Shown one piece after another: positions 7,794-17,390 of a DNA stretch of 64,000 nt (the first letter of the stretch is position 1; each line of letters starts with the position of its first letter). A program made the position numbers and the translations under genes. Source of the DNA: Streptomyces sp. S.PNR 29 (lineage in GTDB: Bacteria; Actinomycetota; Actinomycetes; Streptomycetales; Streptomycetaceae); contig NZ_JANUQM010000003.1 of the NCBI RefSeq assembly GCF_030386795.1, positions 248,001-312,000 of the forward strand, written 5' to 3'. The notes beneath the pieces are model-generated. The model worked only from the letters and a program-made list of their open reading frames with translations, was not told where the DNA came from and did not search any database.

Positions 7794-8231
7794 TCAGCAG
7801 GGGCGCTTGCGCAGTTCCATCACATAGTCGTGCGGCGCCCCGGCCGACTCCGCGGCGTCGGCGATCTCGCCCAGGTAACGGGCGGAGGGCAGGCCGCCCT
7901 CGTAGGCGTTGAGGACGTAGGCCCAGGCCTGCTCCTCGCCGTCCAGGGTGTGCACGCGGACCCGCATCCGGCGGTAGACGTCGAGGCCGACACCCACCCA
8001 ACGGTCCAGCGAGTCCTCGTCCATCGGGGCGATGTCGTACAGGGCCACGAACACCTGGGAGACCGGGTCCTCCACGATCGTCGGGAGCGCGCCCTCCCAG
8101 CCCAGGTCCTCGCCTCCGAAGGTCAGCCGCCACCCGTTCAGCCAGCCGGTGGCGCGCAGCGGCGAGTGCGGGGCGCGGCGGGTCATCAGCCGCGCGTCGA
8201 GGTTGCCGGCGTACGCGGCGTAGAGCGACAT
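7794..8231 (-). CDS. Gamma-glutamylcyclotransferase-like (AIG2/BtrG fold) protein
   Basis: 145 residues from ATG 8231 ([12 protein letters not shown]). The opening YAAYAGN resembles the YGSxx loop of gamma-glutamylcyclotransferase-like proteins, and the acidic residue of LPTIVED and the W-rich core GWRLTFGG fit the same fold. Family members act on gamma-glutamyl amines or peptides; the substrate here is unknown. It lies upstream of the phosphorylase gene on the same strand, with about 100 bases between them that hold the palindromic operator, so the two are probably transcribed separately. Divergent from lpdA. Confidence 0.75.
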   Translation of the reverse strand: MSLYAAYAGNLDARLMTRRAPHSPLRATGWLNGWRLTFGGEDLGWEGALPTIVEDPVSQVFVALYDIAPMDEDSLDRWVGVGLDVYRRMRVRVHTLDGEEQAWAYVLNAYEGGLPSARYLGEIADAAESAGAPHDYVMELRKRPC

Positions 8232-8327
8232 GGGGAGAGGGTACGGCAGGTGTCCGGGCGTCACTCGGGTAACGGCGGGGCCACGGCCCGGCCCCCGAGG
8301 CGGCCTCGCGTCGGGGCGTGCGGGACA

Positions 8328-9776
8328 ATGGAGTACGTGACTCGGATCGTGATCATCGGTGGCGGACCCGGCGGATACGAAGCGGCGCTGGTGGCCGCGC
8401 AACTCGGTGCGGAGGTGACCGTCGTCGATTGCGACGGTCTGGGCGGGGCGTCGGTGCTGACCGACTGTGTGCCGTCGAAGACCCTGATCGCTACGGCCGA
8501 GGTGATGACCACCTTCGATTCGTCGTACGAAGAGCTGGGGATCATCGTCGCCGACGACACCCCGCCGATGGAGCAGGCCGCCCGGGTGGTGGGGGTGGAC
8601 CTGGGGAAGGTCAACCGCCGTGTGAAGCGGCTCGCTCTCGCCCAGTCGCACGACATCACCGCCGCCGTCACGCGTGCGGGTGCGCGTGTCCTGCGGGGCC
8701 GGGGGCGGCTTGAGGGCATGCAGGCGCTCGACGGGTCGCGGAAGGTCGTGGTGCGGGCCGCGGACGGGAGCGAGGAGACGCTCACCGCGGACGCCGTTCT
8801 CATCGCGACCGGTGGGCATCCGCGTGAGCTGCCCGATGCCCGGCCCGACGGTGAGCGGATCCTGAACTGGACCCAGGTGTACGACCTGACCGAGCTGCCC
8901 GATGAGCTCATCGTGGTCGGTTCGGGTGTGACCGGCGCCGAGTTCGCCGGTGCCTACCAGGCCCTGGGGTCGAAGGTGACGCTCGTGTCGTCGCGGGACC
9001 GCGTGCTGCCGGGCGAGGACCCGGATGCCGCGGCCGTGCTGGAGGAGGTCTTCCGGCGCCGTGGCATGAACGTCATGGCGCGGTCGCGGGCGCAGTCCGC
9101 GAAGCGGGCCGGGGACCGGGTGGAGGTGACGCTGGCCGACGGTCGGGTCATCACCGGGTCGCACTGCCTGATGGCCGTCGGCGCCATCCCGAACACCGAG
9201 GGCATGGGCCTTGAGGAGGCCGGGGTCAAGCTGAAGGAGTCCGGGCACATCTGGACCGACAAGGTGTCGCGGACGACCGCCCCGGGCGTGTACGCCGCCG
9301 GTGACGTGACCGGGGTGTTCGCCCTCGCGTCGGTGGCCGCCATGCAGGGACGTATCGCCATGTACCACTTCCTGGGCGATGCCGTCGCGCCGCTGAACCT
9401 GAAGACCGTGTCGTCGAACGTGTTCACCGATCCCGAGATCGCCACCGTCGGCTACACCCAGGCCGACGTCGACGCCGGCAAGATCGACGCCCGGGTCGTC
9501 AAGCTGCCGCTGCTGCGCAACCCGCGCGCCAAGATGCAGGGCATCCGGGACGGCTTCGTGAAGATCTTCTGCCGCCCGGGCACCGGCATAGTCGTGGGCG
9601 GGGTCGTCGTGGCGCCGCGTGCCTCCGAACTGATTCATCCCATCTCGATCGCCGTCGACAACAATCTGACGGTCGAACAGATCGCGAACGCGTTCACCGT
9701 GTACCCCTCCCTTTCGGGCTCGATCGCCGAGGTCGCGCGGCAGTTGCACACCCGCAAGGAGACGGGCGAGGGCTGA
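8328..9776 (+). CDS. lpdA: NAD(P)H-quinone dehydrogenase LpdA-type flavoprotein
   Basis: 482-residue member of the pyridine nucleotide-disulfide oxidoreductase fold: FAD-binding [15 protein letters not shown] at the N-terminus, NAD-binding [14 protein letters not shown] near residue 195, FAD-binding YAAGDVTG. The usual redox pair is broken: [13 protein letters not shown] has Ser where lipoamide dehydrogenases have the first Cys. The C-terminal His-Pro-xx-Glu dyad region instead reads YPSLSGS. Both features match mycobacterial LpdA (Rv3303c type), which reduces quinones rather than disulfides. Start ATG 8328 is preferred; a GTG at 8337 is possible. The long open frame to 7830 crosses the opposite-strand gene and is not credible. 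Confidence 0.9.
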   Translation: MEYVTRIVIIGGGPGGYEAALVAAQLGAEVTVVDCDGLGGASVLTDCVPSKTLIATAEVMTTFDSSYEELGIIVADDTPPMEQAARVVGVDLGKVNRRVKRLALAQSHDITAAVTRAGARVLRGRGRLEGMQALDGSRKVVVRAADGSEETLTADAVLIATGGHPRELPDARPDGERILNWTQVYDLTELPDELIVVGSGVTGAEFAGAYQALGSKVTLVSSRDRVLPGEDPDAAAVLEEVFRRRGMNVMARSRAQSAKRAGDRVEVTLADGRVITGSHCLMAVGAIPNTEGMGLEEAGVKLKESGHIWTDKVSRTTAPGVYAAGDVTGVFALASVAAMQGRIAMYHFLGDAVAPLNLKTVSSNVFTDPEIATVGYTQADVDAGKIDARVVKLPLLRNPRAKMQGIRDGFVKIFCRPGTGIVVGGVVVAPRASELIHPISIAVDNNLTVEQIANAFTVYPSLSGSIAEVARQLHTRKETGEG

Positions 9777-9783
9777 CGGCAGA

Positions 9784-9812
9784 GCGACTCCCCGCTGGTC
9801 ACGGGGAGTCGC
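9784..9812 (+). terminator. Hairpin terminator after lpdA
   Basis: GCGACTCCCC (9784-9793) pairs with 9803-9812 around a nine-base loop, eight bases beyond the lpdA stop. Confidence 0.7.
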
Positions 9813-9871
9813 CGACCATGCGGGCGGCATAGTCGACCGAAGTGGGGCTCTATACCACTTGCTGCCCTACC

Positions 9872-9900
9872 TTGCGAACAACTTCTGTTATTCGGCGCAA
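9872..9900. promoter_or_regulatory. Inverted-repeat region upstream of the DeoR-type gene
   Basis: TTGCG (9872) and CGCAA (9896) flank GAACAAC...TGTTATTC, an imperfect nested dyad, about 40-70 bases before the GTG start of the DeoR-family regulator in an unusually AT-rich interval. DeoR proteins commonly autoregulate, so this is a candidate operator or promoter. Low-specificity evidence. Confidence 0.35.
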
Positions 9901-9941
9901 ACTGCTGAAACCAGACGGTCGTTGGGGTTACTGTCAGTTTC

Positions 9942-10907
9942 GTGTTCGCTGCAGAACGTCGCCAATTGATCCTCGAAATGGTGCGAGCGAACGGAGCCGT
10001 GTCGCTCCGTGAGCTCGCCCGCGTCGTCCAGACCTCCGAAGTGACCGTACGGCGGGACGTGCGCGCGCTGGAGGCAGAAGGACTCCTCGACCGCCGGCAC
10101 GGCGGTGCGGTACTGCCGGGCGGGTTCACGCGGGAGTCCGGCTTTCCGCAGAAGTCACATCTCGCGACCGCCGAGAAGACGGCCATCGCCGACCTCGCCG
10201 CGGGCCTCGTCGAAGAGGGCGAGGCCATCGTGGTCGGGGCGGGGACCACCACCCAGGAGCTGGCGCGTCGGCTCGCCCGGGTGCCGGGGCTGACCGTCGT
10301 CACCAACTCCCTGCTGGTGGCCCAGGCGCTGGCCCACGCCAACCGGGTGGAGGTCGTGATGACCGGCGGCACCCTGCGCGGGTCCAACTACGCCCTGGTC
10401 GGCAGCGGTGCCGAGCAGTCCCTCCAGGGGCTGCGGGTGTCCCGGGCCTTCCTCTCCGGGAGCGGGCTGACCGCGGAGCGCGGGCTGTCCACGTCCAACA
10501 TGCTGTCCGCCTCCGTCGACCGGGCCCTGGTGCAGGCCGCCGCCGAGGTCGTCGTCCTCGCCGACCACACCAAGCTCGGCACGGACACGATGTTCCAGAC
10601 CGTGCCGACGGATCTCATCACCCGCCTCGTGACGGACGAGCCGCCCGCCCACGACGACCGCGCGGCCACCGAGCTCCAGGCCCTCGCCGACCAGGGCGTA
10701 CAGATCGCCGTGGCCGGCGCTCCGGGCGGATCGGCGGCCTCGGGGGGTGACGGTCCCCCGGCCCGCCAGCAGCGCCGGGACCTGCCGCTCCCCGGCCCAC
10801 GCCGCCAGGTCCCCGGCGCGGGGGGAGGGTTACGGACGGCCGCGGCCCTGGGCGAGCAGGCCTCCGGCCCGGAACGGGCGCGGGTGGCGGATCTGCGGCG
10901 GCGCTGA
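9942..10907 (+). CDS. DeoR-family transcriptional regulator
   Basis: 321 residues. The N-terminal winged helix-turn-helix (RRQLILEMVRANGAVSLRELARVVQTSEVTVRRDVRALE) is the DeoR/GlpR signature. Residues 75-235 form the sugar-phosphate isomerase-like sensor with IVVGAGTTTQELARRL, NSLLVAQAL and the VVVLADHTKLG motif. DeoR regulators usually respond to a phosphorylated sugar. The last ~60 residues are low-complexity and basic, unlike the family, and may be a lineage-specific tail. Start GTG 9942. Given the deoC and phosphorylase genes nearby, a deoxyribose phosphate-responsive role is plausible but not shown. Confidence 0.9.
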   Translation: MFAAERRQLILEMVRANGAVSLRELARVVQTSEVTVRRDVRALEAEGLLDRRHGGAVLPGGFTRESGFPQKSHLATAEKTAIADLAAGLVEEGEAIVVGAGTTTQELARRLARVPGLTVVTNSLLVAQALAHANRVEVVMTGGTLRGSNYALVGSGAEQSLQGLRVSRAFLSGSGLTAERGLSTSNMLSASVDRALVQAAAEVVVLADHTKLGTDTMFQTVPTDLITRLVTDEPPAHDDRAATELQALADQGVQIAVAGAPGGSAASGGDGPPARQQRRDLPLPGPRRQVPGAGGGLRTAAALGEQASGPERARVADLRRR

Positions 10908-11324
10908 GAGCGACGGGCCGGAACCGACCGGGCTGGTGCCGTGACTGCGTGCCTGCGGACGACGTCGTGTCCGAGGTCGCCCGAACGCGGCCGGCCGCGG
11001 GCCGCGCGCACGGTGCCGTGTGCTCTCGCCGCGCCGGCGGCCGGCCGGCCGCGGTGTCGGCCGTGAGCCGGACAGCGCGCTGCCGGGCGTGTCGGCCACC
11101 TCCGGCGACAGCGAGGGCGTCGTCCGCAAGAGTGACGGGCATCAGACACCCACTCAGGTCAACGGTGCGGGCCGAGGGGTGACGGACGTTGCGCGCGGTC
11201 CCCATCGGCACCGGCCGGGTGCTGGATCCGGGCTGCCCGGGTCACCGTCCCGGGGGACGGGAAACGAAGCGCCCGGCGGTACCGACTGCTCGGTCCGCCG
11301 GGCGCTTCGCCGTATGCGCTCGCG
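10908..11324. other. Intergenic stretch, no credible gene
   Basis: About 417 bases between the DeoR-type gene and accA2, which converge. GC-rich with several short open frames that show no family resemblance. The only clear element is the terminator hairpin at 11265-11309. Confidence 0.5.
11265..11309. terminator. Terminator hairpin after accA2
   Basis: A 15-bp perfect stem (11265-11279 with 11295-11309) 15 bases past the accA2 stop on the minus strand. It may also stop transcription from the DeoR-type gene. Confidence 0.8.
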
Positions 11325-13097
11325 TCAGTCCTTGATCTCGCAGATCGCGGCGCCCGACGTGACGGACGCGCCGATCTCGGCGCTCAGGCCCTTGATGGTG
11401 CCGGACTTGTGCGCGTTGAGGGGCTGCTCCATCTTCATCGCCTCCAGGACGACGATCAGATCGCCCTCCTTGACCTCCTGGCCCTCCTCGACGGCGATCT
11501 TGACGATCGTGCCCTGCATCGGGGAGGCGAGGGTGTCACCGGAAGCCACCGGGCCGGACTTCTTCGCCGCCCGGCGCTTGGGCTTGGCGCCAGCCGCGAG
11601 GCCCGTACGGGCCAGGGACATGCCCAGCGAGGTCGGCAGGGAGACCTCCAGGCGCTTGCCGCCGACCTCGACGACGACCGTCTCGCGGCCCGGCTCCTCC
11701 TCCGCCTCGGCGTCGGCGGGTGCGGCGAAGGGCTTGATCTCGTTGACGAACTCGGTCTCGATCCAGCGGGTGTGGACCGTGAACGGACCGTCCTGGTCGT
11801 GGACTTCGGGGGCGAAGGCGGGGTCCCTCACCACCGCGCGGTGGAACGGGATCGCCGTGGCCATGCCCTCGACCTGGAACTCCTCCAGTGCGCGGGCGGC
11901 CCGCTGCAGGGCCTCCTTGCGGGTGCGGCCGGTGACGATCAGCTTGGCCAGCAGGGAGTCCCAGGCCGGGCCGATGACCGAGCCGGACTCCACGCCCGCG
12001 TCCAGACGCACGCCGGGGCCGGACGGCGGGTCGAACCGGGTGACCGTGCCGGGCGCCGGGAGGAAGTTACGGCCCGGGTCCTCGCCGTTGATGCGGAACT
12101 CGAAGGAGTGGCCGCGCAGCGCCGGGTCGTCGTAGCCGAGTTCCTCACCGTCGGCGATGCGGAACATCTCCCGGACGAGGTCGATGCCGGCGACCTCCTC
12201 GGTGACCGGGTGCTCCACCTGGAGGCGGGTGTTCACCTCCAGGAAGGAGATCGTGCCGTCGTTGCCGACCAGGAACTCCACGGTGCCGGCGCCGACGTAG
12301 CCGGCCTCCTTCAGGATCGCCTTCGAGGCGCGGTACAGCTCGGCGACCTGCTCCTCCGTCAGGAACGGCGCGGGGGCCTCCTCCACCAGCTTCTGGTGCC
12401 GCCGCTGGAGGGAGCAGTCACGCGTCGACACGACGACCACGTTGCCGTGCTGGTCCGCCAGGCACTGGGTCTCCACGTGCCGGGGCCTGTCCAGGTAGCG
12501 CTCGACGAAGCACTCGCCGCGCCCGAAGGCGGCCACGGCCTCACGCACCGCGGAGTCGTACAGCTCGGGAACCTCGTCGAGGGTGCGGGCGACCTTGAGG
12601 CCGCGTCCGCCGCCGCCGAAGGCCGCCTTGATGGCGATCGGCAGACCGTGCTCCTCGGCGAAGGCCACGACCTCCTCCGCGCCGCTCACCGGATCGGGCG
12701 TACCCGCCACGAGGGGAGCGCCGGCGCGCTGGGCGATATGGCGGGCGGCGACCTTGTCGCCCAGGTCGCGGATGGCCTGCGGGGGCGGGCCGATCCAGAT
12801 CAGGCCCGCGTCCAGCACCGCCTGCGCGAACTCCGCGTTCTCGGAGAGGAAGCCGTAGCCGGGGTGGATCGCGTCCGCGCCGGACTCGCGCGCGGCCTTC
12901 AGGACCTTCTCGATGTCCAGATAACTGGTGCCGGGGGTGTCACCACCCAGGGCGAACGCCTCATCCGCGGCGCGGACATGCAGAGCGTCCCGATCCGGGT
13001 CGGCGTAGACGGCCACGCTCGCGATCCCGGCGTCCCGGCAGGCCCGGGCAACGCGGACAGCGATTTCGCCACGGTTGGCGATGAGCACCTTGCGCAC
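11325..13097 (-). CDS. accA2: Acyl-CoA carboxylase alpha chain: biotin carboxylase plus biotin carboxyl carrier domain
   Basis: 590 residues, the length of actinobacterial AccA1/AccA2. N-terminal biotin carboxylase ([25 protein letters not shown]-grasp region with [23 protein letters not shown]) and a C-terminal biotinyl domain with the biotin lysine in EAMKMEQP. It carboxylates its own biotin with ATP and bicarbonate and passes CO2 to beta subunits such as the PccB encoded at 15676-17280. Start GTG 13097 has a strong upstream GGAGGGAG. The epsilon subunit (15449) and biotin ligase (17391) are close by, so the whole carboxylase toolkit sits within 7 kb, though not as one operon. Confidence 0.95.
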   Translation of the reverse strand: MRKVLIANRGEIAVRVARACRDAGIASVAVYADPDRDALHVRAADEAFALGGDTPGTSYLDIEKVLKAARESGADAIHPGYGFLSENAEFAQAVLDAGLIWIGPPPQAIRDLGDKVAARHIAQRAGAPLVAGTPDPVSGAEEVVAFAEEHGLPIAIKAAFGGGGRGLKVARTLDEVPELYDSAVREAVAAFGRGECFVERYLDRPRHVETQCLADQHGNVVVVSTRDCSLQRRHQKLVEEAPAPFLTEEQVAELYRASKAILKEAGYVGAGTVEFLVGNDGTISFLEVNTRLQVEHPVTEEVAGIDLVREMFRIADGEELGYDDPALRGHSFEFRINGEDPGRNFLPAPGTVTRFDPPSGPGVRLDAGVESGSVIGPAWDSLLAKLIVTGRTRKEALQRAARALEEFQVEGMATAIPFHRAVVRDPAFAPEVHDQDGPFTVHTRWIETEFVNEIKPFAAPADAEAEEEPGRETVVVEVGGKRLEVSLPTSLGMSLARTGLAAGAKPKRRAAKKSGPVASGDTLASPMQGTIVKIAVEEGQEVKEGDLIVVLEAMKMEQPLNAHKSGTIKGLSAEIGASVTSGAAICEIKD

Positions 13098-13506
13098 GAT
13101 TGAGGCTCCCTCCTTGAAACAAGCCGAGTTTAGGGACTGCCGACACGCCACTTCGACCCGTCCTCAATGGTGAGCTTGCCCACACGGAGCGTGATTCGAG
13201 GCTCGCTCGACCCGCGAAATCCCTTGTCGCACCGCACTACGCAGGACTCCTCCCGGCAACCCTAGCCGTCTCCTGTGGTCAAGGTCTCTGTCATCACGTG
13301 CTGCGGGCCACTTGGTTTCTTTGTCGAGTCCCTACGAATGGCCCAATGGTTCTTTGCCCGTCGCTGAACCCTTGTCCCCGGGTTTACCGGTTAGTAGCGT
13401 TCGCGATGTCTCGAACGTACTGGGGGTAACGGCTCCCCGTACGGAACTCCCCCGTACGGAGCTCCCCCGTACGGAGCTCGCCCGTACGGGCAGTGGACGG
13501 AAGTGG
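13098..13506. other. Divergent promoter region with 15-bp tandem repeats
   Basis: About 400 bases between the accA2 start and the membrane-protein start preferred here. It holds the repeats at 13437-13490 and a comparatively AT-rich interval around 13300-13410 that probably contains promoters. An open frame continuous with the membrane protein begins at TTG 13312 but lacks a ribosome-binding site and would include a rare TTA codon. Confidence 0.5.
13437..13490. repeat. 15-bp tandem repeat (CCGTACGGAGCTCCC) x 3 plus partial
   Basis: Three near-identical units starting at 13437, 13452 and 13467, then CCGTACGG at 13482. Each unit contains the palindrome CCGTACGG. The 15-base period would keep frame (it would read PRTEL) if the neighbouring gene started further upstream. 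Spaced palindromes could alternatively be repeated binding sites. Confidence 0.9.
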
Positions 13507-13989
13507 GTGGGACCGGTGGTGCGCAGACCGGTGGCGTCAGTCCTCGCAGTCGTGCTCTTCGCCGAGGCGCTCGGCATCGCGGCGCTGAACTGGTTCCTGG
13601 GCGTCGTGGTCGACCGGCAGGACATGTCGCTGGCCGGCCTCGACCCGCACATGATGGCGACGTCCTCGAAGATCGGCGGTGTGGTCTTCGGCCTCTACTT
13701 CGCGCTGTGCGGCCTGGTCGCGCTGCTGGTCGCCCTGCGCAACCGCGCGCCCGCCGGCCTCGGCCGCGTCCTGCTGATCAGCGCGGCCGTGGTGCACGGG
13801 CTGCTCGGCGCCTTCAGCTGGGGACTGGTGGGCCCGTCCGCGTTCCTGTACATGGTGCTGGTGCTCGGGCTGATCGTGCTGCTGCTGATGACATACGACC
13901 GTCCGGCGGAGCCCGCCGGCCCCGCGCCCGAGGGCGGCGGGGACGACGGCTCCCCGGTCACCTCTCCGCCGGCGCCCACAACTGGGTGA
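13507..13989 (+). CDS. Small four-helix membrane protein of unknown function
   Basis: About 160 residues with four predicted transmembrane helices ([81 protein letters not shown]), a periplasmic or extracytoplasmic loop after helix 1, and an acidic Gly/Pro-rich C-terminus. The start is uncertain: GTG 13507, 13516 and 13519 are all possible, and 13507 is preceded by GGACGGAAG. The open frame extends to TTG 13312 through the 15-bp repeats. Its 3' end overlaps the convergent maf gene by 32 bases. Confidence 0.65.
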   Translation: MGPVVRRPVASVLAVVLFAEALGIAALNWFLGVVVDRQDMSLAGLDPHMMATSSKIGGVVFGLYFALCGLVALLVALRNRAPAGLGRVLLISAAVVHGLLGAFSWGLVGPSAFLYMVLVLGLIVLLLMTYDRPAEPAGPAPEGGGDDGSPVTSPPAPTTG

Positions 13990-14578
13990 TCCGGACGCCC
14001 AGTTCGGCGAGCAGCCGCCGCACCAGCGGCAGGCTGATGCCGATGACGTTGCCGTGATCGCCGTCGATGCCGTCGATGAACGGGGCCGAGCGGCCGTCGA
14101 GCGTGAAGGCGCCGGCGACGTGGAGGGGCTCGCCGGAGGCGACGTAGGCGGCGATCTCCTCGTCGGTGGGCTCGCCGAAGCGGACCACGGTGGAGGCGGT
14201 GGCGGAGGCATAGCGGCCGCTGAGGGTGTCGTACACGCAGTGTCCGGTCTGGAGCGTGCCGGTCCGGCCGCGCATCGCCTTCCAGCGGGCGGTGGCCTCC
14301 TCGGCGTCGGCGGGCTTGCCGAGGGCCTGGCCGTCCAGATCGAGCACCGAGTCGCAGCCGATCACGATCGCGCCCTTGACCTCGGGCTTCGCGGCCACGA
14401 CGGAGGCCTTCGCCTCGGCGAGGGCGAGCGCGAGCTCGGCGGGAGTGGGGGCGGTGACGGCCTCCTCGTCGACACCGCTCACGATCACCTCGGGGGCGAG
14501 TCCGGCCTGGCGGAGCAGTCCCAGCCGGGCGGGGGACTGGGAGGCGAGGACGAGTCGGCGGCGCGGCTGATCTGTCAT
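13958..14578 (-). CDS. maf: Maf-family nucleoside triphosphate pyrophosphatase
   Basis: 206 residues. It opens with the Maf signature [18 protein letters not shown], followed by [10 protein letters not shown], a conserved ALAEAKA stretch and [19 protein letters not shown], the catalytic and metal region. Family enzymes hydrolyse non-canonical or canonical NTPs to monophosphates and are linked to septum control and nucleotide-pool cleaning. The GVDE and GCDSV segments are intact, so activity is expected. Last gene of a minus-strand series with the mmpB-like gene, an unknown protein, pccE and pccB upstream. Confidence 0.93.
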   Translation of the reverse strand: MTDQPRRRLVLASQSPARLGLLRQAGLAPEVIVSGVDEEAVTAPTPAELALALAEAKASVVAAKPEVKGAIVIGCDSVLDLDGQALGKPADAEEATARWKAMRGRTGTLQTGHCVYDTLSGRYASATASTVVRFGEPTDEEIAAYVASGEPLHVAGAFTLDGRSAPFIDGIDGDHGNVIGISLPLVRRLLAELGVRITQLWAPAER

Positions 14579-14609
14579 GCGATCAGCGTATCGGCGCCTC
14601 GGTGAGGGT

Positions 14610-14747
14610 TCACCTCACCCCGATCACAATCATCGCCAGCACCATGGCCAGCGCCATGAGAACACCCAGCCGCCGCAACATGCCCTGCATCTCGCGCAGT
14701 TCCTTCGGCGGCTCGTTCTCGGGGTCGGACCACAGCATGCCCTCCAT
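14610..14747 (-). CDS. mmpB: Small morphogenic membrane protein MmpB-like
   Basis: 45 residues, too short for most gene callers. An acidic head ([18 protein letters not shown]) leads to a single C-terminal transmembrane helix ([18 protein letters not shown]). I recognise this head-and-helix pattern as the small Streptomyces protein annotated MmpB; that rests on memory of the family. Start is ATG 14747 or ATG 14738; the family usually begins MLWSDP, which supports 14738. The longer open frame upstream has no family resemblance. It lies between maf and an unknown gene in the pccB-to-maf strand series. Confidence 0.7.
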   Translation of the reverse strand: MEGMLWSDPENEPPKELREMQGMLRRLGVLMALAMVLAMIVIGVR

Positions 14748-14863
14748 GGTCCGGCGGCGGGGCGGGCCGGCGCCTGAGTACGCGTACTCAACTTCTCCGA
14801 CCCGCGCCGTACCGGGCCCGGCCACATCCAGGGCAACGGCTGTCCGGCTTTCGTTGCCTCGAT

Positions 14864-15430
14864 TCAAGGCCGTCGCAGCGGGTGAGCCTTGAGCGTCCAG
14901 GTGCCCGCAGGTACGGAATGCATCCACAGGTAGCCGGGCCCACCGATGCGGACGGTCCCCCGCGAGGCACCCGTCACCTCCACGTCCAGCGGTTCACCGC
15001 TCTCGAACGCATGGTGCCCGAACCGCAAGCCGCTCCCACGGTCGGCGCACTCGTACCGCATCTCCAGCGGTCCGCCCTCCCATACGAAGAGCTGGGTGCC
15101 GTGGCCGACGACGGCGGCCGGCAGGGGCGGCACGTCCTCGGGGAGCATCCGGTCGAGTTGCCAGCGGGCCACGCCGTTCTGCCCGGCCTTGTGCACCTCA
15201 AGGTGCGTGTACCGGCCGGGCAGCACGAACGGATGCCATGAACGCCCCCACGTGTGGAAAAGGGCGGCATCCGACCACCGCTCCTGCGGCGTGTCGACCC
15301 AGGGTGTCGCGCTGTAGGCGGTGATGGGGCCCCGCGACCGCAATGTCAACAGCGCCGGTTTCCCGGGCGGGCGGGGAATCGCCAGGATGCGCCTCTTCCA
15401 GCCGCCCACCGGAAACACCTGCGTCGTCAC
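14864..15430 (-). CDS. Conserved hypothetical protein
   Basis: 188 residues, start GTG 15428-15430. No signal peptide, transmembrane helix or catalytic motif seen. The sequence is rich in Trp, Gly and Pro and has alternating beta-type stretches (RGTVRIGGPGYLWMHSVPAGTWTLKAH), which suggests an all-beta fold. It lies 18 bases downstream of the carboxylase epsilon gene, so it is probably co-transcribed with pccB and pccE. I do not recognise a family. Confidence 0.7.
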   Translation of the reverse strand: MTTQVFPVGGWKRRILAIPRPPGKPALLTLRSRGPITAYSATPWVDTPQERWSDAALFHTWGRSWHPFVLPGRYTHLEVHKAGQNGVARWQLDRMLPEDVPPLPAAVVGHGTQLFVWEGGPLEMRYECADRGSGLRFGHHAFESGEPLDVEVTGASRGTVRIGGPGYLWMHSVPAGTWTLKAHPLRRP

Positions 15431-15448
15431 GCCCCGCCCCCCTGCGCC

Positions 15449-15658
15449 CTAGCCCGGCCAGAACGTGCGCGACCACGCCGTCGGCCCCGGCTGGGGCAGG
15501 CGGTGGGCGGCGATGCGGGACGGGTCGGACCAGGAGTCGCGGGGGCCGGGCGCGCCGGGCGGCGTGGTGGCCACCGCCGCGGCGCGCGCCCGGACCACCG
15601 CCAGGGCGGCGGCCAGCTCCTCCGGTGTCGGGTTGCCCCGTACGACCTTGATCGTCAT
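15449..15658 (-). CDS. pccE: Acyl-CoA carboxylase epsilon subunit
   Basis: 69 residues with the hallmark of actinobacterial epsilon subunits: an N-terminal VVRGNPTPEELAALLAVV-like helix (here IKVVRGNPTPEELAAALAVV) and a C-terminal W-containing tail (DSWSDPSR...AWSRTFWPG). Epsilon subunits dock the alpha chain to the beta hexamer and raise activity of acyl-CoA carboxylase complexes. The gene starts 17 bases after the pccB stop, so the two are co-expressed. Confidence 0.93.
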   Translation of the reverse strand: MTIKVVRGNPTPEELAAALAVVRARAAAVATTPPGAPGPRDSWSDPSRIAAHRLPQPGPTAWSRTFWPG

Positions 15659-15675
15659 ATCGGCTCCCAGCAGGT

Positions 15676-17280
15676 CTAGAGGGGGATGTTGCCGTGCTTC
15701 TTCGGAGGCAGGGATTCCCGCTTGGTGCGCAGCTGACGCAGGCCGCGTACGACGTGCCGGCGGGTGTCGGACGGCATGATCACGGCGTCGACGTAGCCGC
15801 GCTCGGCCGCCACGTAGGGGTTGAGGAGCGCGTCCTCGTACTCCTGCATCAGCCGGGCCCGGACCGCCTCCAGGTCCTCCCCGGCGGCCTCGGCCTGCGC
15901 GAGGGTGCGGCGGTGCAGGATGTTGACCGCGCCCTGGGCGCCCATGACGGCGATCTGGGCGGTCGGCCAGGCGAGGTTGAGGTCGGCTCCCAGGTGCTTG
16001 GAGCCCATGACGTCGTAGGCGCCGCCGAAGGCCTTGCGGGTGATGACCGTGATCAGCGGAACCGTGGCTTCCGCGTAGGCGTAGATCAGCTTGGCGCCGC
16101 GGCGGATGATGCCGTCGTGCTCCTGGTCGACGCCCGGCAGGAAGCCGGGGACGTCCACGAAGGTGATGACCGGGACGTTGAAGGCGTCGCAGGTCCGCAC
16201 GAAGCGGGCCGCCTTCTCGCTGGCCTTGATGTCGAGGCAGCCGGCGAGCTGTGTCGGCTGGTTGGCGACGATGCCGACCGGGTGGCCCGCGACGCGCCCG
16301 AACCCGGTGAGGATGTTCGGCGAGTACAGCGGCTGGGTCTCGAAGAACTCGGCGTCGTCCAGGACGTGCTCGATCACCGTGTGCATGTCGTACGGCTGGT
16401 TCGCGCTGTCCGGGACGATCGTGTCCAGCTCGCGGTCCTCGTCGGTGACGGCGAGGTCCGCCTCCTCCGGGAAGGCCGGGGCCTCGCTGAGGTTGTTGGA
16501 CGGCAGGTACGACAGCAACTGCTTGATGTACTCGATGGCGTCCTTCTCGTCCCCGGCCATGTGGTGGGCCACACCCGAGGTCGAGTTGTGCGTGCGGGCG
16601 CCGCCCAGCTCCTCGAAGCCGACGTCCTCGCCGGTGACCGTCTTGATGACGTCCGGGCCGGTGATGAACATGTGCGAGGTCTGGTCGACCATGACGGTGA
16701 AGTCGGTGATCGCGGGGGAGTAGACCGCGCCGCCCGCGCAGGGGCCCACGATCAGCGAGATCTGCGGGATGACACCGCTCGCGTGGGTGTTGCGGCGGAA
16801 GATCTCGCCGTACGCGCCCAGGGAGGCCACGCCCTCCTGGATGCGGGCGCCGCCGGAGTCGTTGATGCCGATGACCGGGCAGCCGGTCTTCAGCGCGAAG
16901 TCCATGACCTTGACGATCTTCTGCCCGTAGACCTCGCCGAGGGCCCCGCCGAAGACGGTGAAGTCCTGCGAGAACACGGCGACCGGGCGGCCGTCGACGG
17001 TTCCGTATCCGGTGACGACCCCGTCGCCGTACGGGCGGTTCTTCTCCAGACCGAAGTTGGTGGAGCGGTGCCGCGCGAACTCGTCCAGCTCGACGAAGGA
17101 ACCCTCGTCCAGCAGCAGATCGATGCGCTCACGGGCGGTCAGCTTGCCCTTGGCGTGCTGCTTTTCCACAGCGCGTTCGGAGCCGGCGTGCGTCGCTTCC
17201 TCGATGCGGCGCTGGAGATCCGCGAGCTTGCCCGCGGTCGTATGGATGTCGATCTCTTGACGCTCTTCCGGCTCGGACAT
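15676..17280 (-). CDS. pccB: Propionyl-CoA carboxylase beta chain (carboxyltransferase)
   Basis: 534 residues of two crotonase-like halves: N-terminal acyl-CoA site ([29 protein letters not shown]) and C-terminal biotin site ([34 protein letters not shown]). The Asp in GAYDVMG is the position reported to steer PccB toward propionyl-CoA, where AccB-type enzymes carry a hydrophobic residue; I infer propionyl-CoA as main substrate. The product, methylmalonyl-CoA, feeds polyketide and propionate metabolism. Upstream of pccE; divergent from birA with 110 bases between starts. Confidence 0.95.
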   Translation of the reverse strand: MSEPEERQEIDIHTTAGKLADLQRRIEEATHAGSERAVEKQHAKGKLTARERIDLLLDEGSFVELDEFARHRSTNFGLEKNRPYGDGVVTGYGTVDGRPVAVFSQDFTVFGGALGEVYGQKIVKVMDFALKTGCPVIGINDSGGARIQEGVASLGAYGEIFRRNTHASGVIPQISLIVGPCAGGAVYSPAITDFTVMVDQTSHMFITGPDVIKTVTGEDVGFEELGGARTHNSTSGVAHHMAGDEKDAIEYIKQLLSYLPSNNLSEAPAFPEEADLAVTDEDRELDTIVPDSANQPYDMHTVIEHVLDDAEFFETQPLYSPNILTGFGRVAGHPVGIVANQPTQLAGCLDIKASEKAARFVRTCDAFNVPVITFVDVPGFLPGVDQEHDGIIRRGAKLIYAYAEATVPLITVITRKAFGGAYDVMGSKHLGADLNLAWPTAQIAVMGAQGAVNILHRRTLAQAEAAGEDLEAVRARLMQEYEDALLNPYVAAERGYVDAVIMPSDTRRHVVRGLRQLRTKRESLPPKKHGNIPL

Positions 17281-17390
17281 CGGGATGCGGCTCCCTGCCT
17301 GCTCAAAAGGGGGGACGGTTACTCATCCGTAGCGTAGTGGGGTGCCCACCGGTCGGCAGTGCGGCGTTTACCACACCTAGGGTGGCTTGC

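Noticed and set aside
4897..7827. Plus-strand open frame of about 976 codons
   Set aside because: Antisense to the phosphohexomutase-family and phosphorylase genes and through the heptanucleotide repeat; composition is Gly/Arg/Val-rich shadow.
10949..11182. Small open frame after the DeoR-type gene
   Set aside because: Arg/Ala-rich translation without similarity or ribosome site.
13312..13506. Extended N-terminus of the small membrane protein from TTG 13312
   Set aside because: No ribosome site, a rare TTA codon and promoter-like AT-rich bases; kept as an alternative only.
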